Positions 7,188 to 9,558 of a DNA stretch of 9,558 nt are shown piece by piece. Source of the stretch: an uncultured Lachnospiraceae bacterium (GTDB taxonomy: Bacteria; Bacillota; Clostridia; Lachnospirales; Lachnospiraceae). A program made the translations under genes and the position numbers. Every line of letters begins with the position of its first letter. The first letter of the stretch is position 1. A model generated the notes under the pieces. That model was not told the origin of the DNA, ran no database searches, and worked only from the letters and a program-made list of their open reading frames with translations. The DNA lies in NCBI GenBank assembly GCA_934351705.1, contig CAKRJK010000034.1, positions 1 through 9,558 on the forward strand, given 5' to 3'.

Positions 7188-8315
7188 TTAGTAAAACACG
7201 TGGTTTCCGATCGTAAGACCGCCCTTTCCGCTGCTTACCGGTGCAAAGCCCAATGCTCCGCCTGTATTATCGGTTCCATTGATTGCTTCCTGTGCAGCCT
7301 GTAAACAGGAAGATTTTACTCCGCCTGATATTCTGGACTGAATCTGTCCACGTACGCTGAACTGTCCGCCCTGATATACGACATCGGAAATGCTGTTCGG
7401 GTAAGAACCGCTTCTGACACGGTTCATGACAACCGCACCGACTGCCACCTGACCTTCATAGCATTCATTTCCTGCCTCTAACTGGATCAATGCTCCTAAA
7501 ATCGTAACTTCATCATAGCTTGCGGCAACTGCTTCTTTCTGGGAAACGGCTGCTTTCTTTGCCGCCTCTGCCTTTTTGGCTTCTTCCTCAGCTTTCTGCT
7601 TTGCAATGATTGCCTGCTCTTCCTCTACGGTAATACCGGTTCCGGTACAAAGGGATACGTCCACATACCGGGCACTGACGTATGCGATTCCGTCGCCGTA
7701 CTGAATGGCTACCCAGCCCTCCGGTGTCTCGATGTCTGTTGCAACTGTCAGTTTATCTCCCTCTGCTACCACATCATAAATAGAAGATTCTTCATTTGCC
7801 TCTGAACGCAGTCTCAATCCTGCCTCTAAGACCTGTGCGTTTGTTTTGCAGACTGTCTTTGCATAGCCGTATGCGTCCTGTCCGAAAACACAAAACTCAT
7901 CTTTTACATAACCGTCTACATTTCCCGATGTGATATGTGTCCATCCGTCTAATCTCTCTGCGACTTCTGCAACATCACCTTTGCGGAGCTTTCCTGCCAG
8001 TGCAGCCTCCTCATTCGGCTCGGTACGGACATTCAAAGATTCCTCTACGTTTGCCATCAAACGATTCTGCCATGCCAGTTCTTCTTCGCTCATCTGCGGT
8101 GCGGCTACCATCTGTACATCTGTCTTTTCAATGGTTGCGCTTTGTGACTCGTGGAATCCTCCGACAAGCTGTGTTACCGCTCCCGATGCATTGCTTTTTA
8201 TTTCTGAGCTCCCCGTCTGCTCCTGCTTCGGAGCTGCGACTGCTGTGTAGGTTGTGATAAGTACCAATGCGATTGCGAGTACTGCACTCTCTAACACCTT
8301 TTTGTTTGCTCTCAT
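7188..8315 (-). CDS. Secreted cell-wall hydrolase: signal peptide, two SH3b domains, SleB-type catalytic domain
   Basis: This is probably an exported peptidoglycan-cleaving enzyme. SleB-type domains act as lytic transglycosylases on spore cortex or cell wall. The protein has 375 residues. A signal peptide covers about 1-28 (basic start, hydrophobic core, AVAA end). A disordered stretch to about 88 follows, then two SH3b wall-binding domains near 90-145 (LNVRTEPNEEAALAGKLRKGD) and 158-220 (LRLRSEANEESSIYDVVAEGD). An Ala/Lys/Glu-rich linker spans 229-265 and the catalytic domain 270-375. The conserved acidic motif LEAGNE holds Glu280 and Glu284, followed by YEGQVAVGAVVMNRVRSGSYPNS. The chain ends right after GNHVFY, as is common in the family. 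GGAGG lies 6 nt before the ATG. No ypeB partner is adjacent, and SH3b domains replace the usual SleB peptidoglycan-binding domain, so a vegetative wall role is as likely as germination. Confidence 0.9.
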   Translation of the reverse strand: MRANKKVLESAVLAIALVLITTYTAVAAPKQEQTGSSEIKSNASGAVTQLVGGFHESQSATIEKTDVQMVAAPQMSEEELAWQNRLMANVEESLNVRTEPNEEAALAGKLRKGDVAEVAERLDGWTHITSGNVDGYVKDEFCVFGQDAYGYAKTVCKTNAQVLEAGLRLRSEANEESSIYDVVAEGDKLTVATDIETPEGWVAIQYGDGIAYVSARYVDVSLCTGTGITVEEEQAIIAKQKAEEEAKKAEAAKKAAVSQKEAVAASYDEVTILGALIQLEAGNECYEGQVAVGAVVMNRVRSGSYPNSISDVVYQGGQFSVRGQIQSRISGGVKSSCLQAAQEAINGTDNTGGALGFAPVSSGKGGLTIGNHVFY

Positions 8316-8336
8316 ATTCGTCCTCCATCATATCCC

Positions 8337-8416
8337 ATGCATAATTGTTATCATATTGTTACGCAATGTTGTTTGATTTTATGCATATTTGTTACAAATT
8401 GTTACAAATATGTTAC
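8337..8416. repeat. Duplicated module of phased TGTTAY hexamers (probable operator array)
   Basis: Two related blocks each begin with ATGCATA (8337-8343 and 8381-8387, exactly 44 bp apart) and carry three hexamers. Block 1 has TGTTAT at 8346, TGTTAC at 8357 and a degenerate TGTTGT at 8367. Block 2 has TGTTAC at 8390, 8400 and 8411. Steps within blocks are 11, 10, 10 and 11 bp, close to one DNA turn. All sites are on the plus strand, at or downstream of the expected transcription start (about 8416) of the hydrolase gene. Pairs 8346/8357 and 8400/8411 have exact 5-bp gaps and match the WalR box TGTWAH-N5-TGTWAH known from Bacillus and Staphylococcus. That a WalR-like regulator binds here is inference. 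Confidence 0.7.
8384..8412. promoter_or_regulatory. 29-bp imperfect palindrome within the hexamer array
   Basis: The arms CATATTTGT (8384-8392) and ACAAATATG (8404-8412) are perfect reverse complements. After one T/T mismatch (8393/8403), four more base pairs reach the centre at 8398. The element covers the first part of the hydrolase transcript. It could be a dyad operator or, in RNA, an AT-rich hairpin. The lack of GC pairs and of a following T-run argues against a terminator for pgi. Confidence 0.55.
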
Positions 8417-8422
8417 GGACGG

Positions 8423-8451
8423 ATTATATCAGACGGTTTCTGTTTTGTCAA
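8423..8451 (-). promoter_or_regulatory. Consensus extended -10 promoter for the cell-wall hydrolase
   Basis: On the minus strand TTGACA (8446-8451) and TATAAT (8423-8428) are separated by 17 bp. TGA stands directly before TATAAT, giving the TGn extended -10. Transcription should start near 8416 and give a leader of about 100 nt. The promoter starts 20 bp after the pgi stop. Such a strong core promoter implies that limiting expression would need a repressor, and the hexamer array lies just downstream. Confidence 0.88.
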
Positions 8452-8470
8452 GTTTCTGATTTTACAAATT

Positions 8471-9558
8471 CTATAAACGTTTTAACAGTTCTTCTCTTTC
8501 TGCCTCAAATCCCGGCTTTCCGAGAAGTGCAAACATATTCTTCTTATAGCTTTCTACGCCCGGCTGGTTGAATGGGTTTACTCCTAAGAGGTATCCGCTC
8601 ACACCGCATGCAAATTCAAAGAAATAGAATAACTGTCCGAGATAGTACTCATTCATCTCAGGAATCTTTACCATAAGGTTTGGAACGTGTCCGTCGGTAT
8701 GTGCCAGAATGGTTCCGTTCATTGCACTCTTATTGACAAAATCCATATCTTTTCCTGCAAGATAGTTCAATCCGTCTAAGTCTACCGGCTCTTCCTGGAT
8801 TGTGATGGTCTCTCTTGGTTTTTCTACGCACATGATGGTTTCAAACAAGGTTCTTGCTCCATCCTGAATAAACTGTCCCATAGAATGAAGGTCGGTTGTC
8901 AAGTCAACTGCTGCCGGGAAAATACCTTTCTGGTCTTTTCCTTCGGACTCTCCGTATAACTGTTTCCACCACTCTGCAATATAGTGCAAGGACGGTTCGT
9001 AATTGCCGAGAACCTCGATTCCTTTGCCTTTTCTGAGCAGGATATTACGGATTGCCGCATATTTCATTGCATCGTTATTCTCGAATTTTTCGTTTAATGC
9101 CATCTCGCGTCCGCTTGTCGCACCTTCCATCAGCTTACTGATGTCGGCTCCGCTGACTGCGATCGGAAGTAAGCCTACCGCTGTCAATACGGAATATCTT
9201 CCTCCTACATCATCCGGCACTACAAAGCTCTCGTAGCCTTCCTCTGTCGCAAGGTTTTTGAGTGCTCCTCTGGCTTTGTCTGTGGTTGCGTAAATTCTCT
9301 TTGCAGCTCCCTCTTTGCCGTATTTGTCCTCTAACATCTTTTTGAATACACGGAATGCGATCGCCGGCTCTGTTGTTGTTCCCGACTTGGAAATAATATT
9401 AACAGAGAAATCCCTGTCTCCGATCACATCGATCACGCCCTGGAGATAGGTGGAGCTGATGCTGTTGCCCACATAGTAAATCTCCGGTGTCTTTCTCATC
9501 TCTTTTGGAATATTGTTATAAAATCCATGTCTTAAAAATTCGATTGCAGCTCTCGCTC
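8471..9558 (-). CDS. pgi: Glucose-6-phosphate isomerase (partial, N-terminus outside the window)
   Basis: The enzyme interconverts glucose 6-phosphate and fructose 6-phosphate in glycolysis and gluconeogenesis. About 361 codons are visible. The open frame runs past the ATG at 9497-9499 to the window edge without a stop, and the extra codons ([17 protein letters not shown]) match the family's conserved region, so that ATG is internal. Firmicutes enzymes have about 450 residues, so roughly the first 90 are missing. Visible features are the SIS sugar-phosphate site [10 protein letters not shown], the signature [14 protein letters not shown], and the C-terminal signature around [14 protein letters not shown], which holds the catalytic lysine region. 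The gene ends in TAG at 8471-8473. No hairpin with a T-run separates it from the hydrolase promoter, so pgi transcripts may run on or end in the AT-rich spacer. Confidence 0.96.
   Translation of the reverse strand, partial: ARAAIEFLRHGFYNNIPKEMRKTPEIYYVGNSISSTYLQGVIDVIGDRDFSVNIISKSGTTTEPAIAFRVFKKMLEDKYGKEGAAKRIYATTDKARGALKNLATEEGYESFVVPDDVGGRYSVLTAVGLLPIAVSGADISKLMEGATSGREMALNEKFENNDAMKYAAIRNILLRKGKGIEVLGNYEPSLHYIAEWWKQLYGESEGKDQKGIFPAAVDLTTDLHSMGQFIQDGARTLFETIMCVEKPRETITIQEEPVDLDGLNYLAGKDMDFVNKSAMNGTILAHTDGHVPNLMVKIPEMNEYYLGQLFYFFEFACGVSGYLLGVNPFNQPGVESYKKNMFALLGKPGFEAEREELLKRL

Noticed and set aside
8359..8372. The 14-mer TTACGCAATGTTGT also occurs at 6697-6710 inside the SPFH gene.
   Set aside because: One such exact pair is plausible by chance in a window of this size, the flanks do not match, and the second copy is ordinary coding sequence.
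8337..8416. Short regular repeats considered as a CRISPR-like array.
   Set aside because: The repeat units are only 6-7 bp with 4-5 bp gaps and there are no spacers. Spacing at one helical turn fits protein binding sites instead.

Overview
All genes in this window read on the minus strand. The content is low-GC Firmicutes chromosome, most likely a Clostridia species of the Lachnospiraceae type. This rests on the cluster birA - small acidic protein - coaX - dusB - greA - lysS, the strong AGGAGG-type ribosome binding sites, sigma-A-like TTGACA/TATAAT promoters, and the SleB-type hydrolase with SH3 domains. The genus cannot be fixed from sequence alone. I see no mobile element, CRISPR array, tRNA, rRNA or known riboswitch.

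Layout in transcription order, from right to left. (1) The 3' part of pgi (glucose-6-phosphate isomerase) enters from the right edge and stops at 8471. (2) A 155-bp spacer holds a near-perfect extended -10 promoter, followed by a duplicated array of TGTTAY hexamers at 10-11 bp spacing. It drives a secreted cell-wall hydrolase (two SH3b domains plus a SleB-type catalytic domain, 7188-8315), which ends in a clear intrinsic terminator. (3) A single gene for a membrane-anchored SPFH/band-7 protein (6114-7046) is followed by a GC-rich hairpin. (4) A compact run follows: argF, birA, a small acidic protein of unknown function, coaX and dusB. Spacings are 9, 29 and 3 bp, and the last pair overlaps by one base. 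(5) greA and lysS have their own consensus promoter, whose -35 hexamer lies inside the last codons and stop of dusB.

The genes are mostly housekeeping: central carbon metabolism (pgi), arginine synthesis (argF), biotin loading (birA), the first step of CoA synthesis (coaX), tRNA modification (dusB), transcript elongation (greA) and tRNA charging (lysS). I found no convincing new multi-gene system. The part most worth a second look is regulatory: the phased hexamer array at the start of the hydrolase transcript. Two of its hexamer pairs fit the WalR (YycF) box, TGTWAH-N5-TGTWAH, which controls cell-wall hydrolases in other Firmicutes. The unknown 112-residue acidic protein between birA and coaX is the other item of interest.
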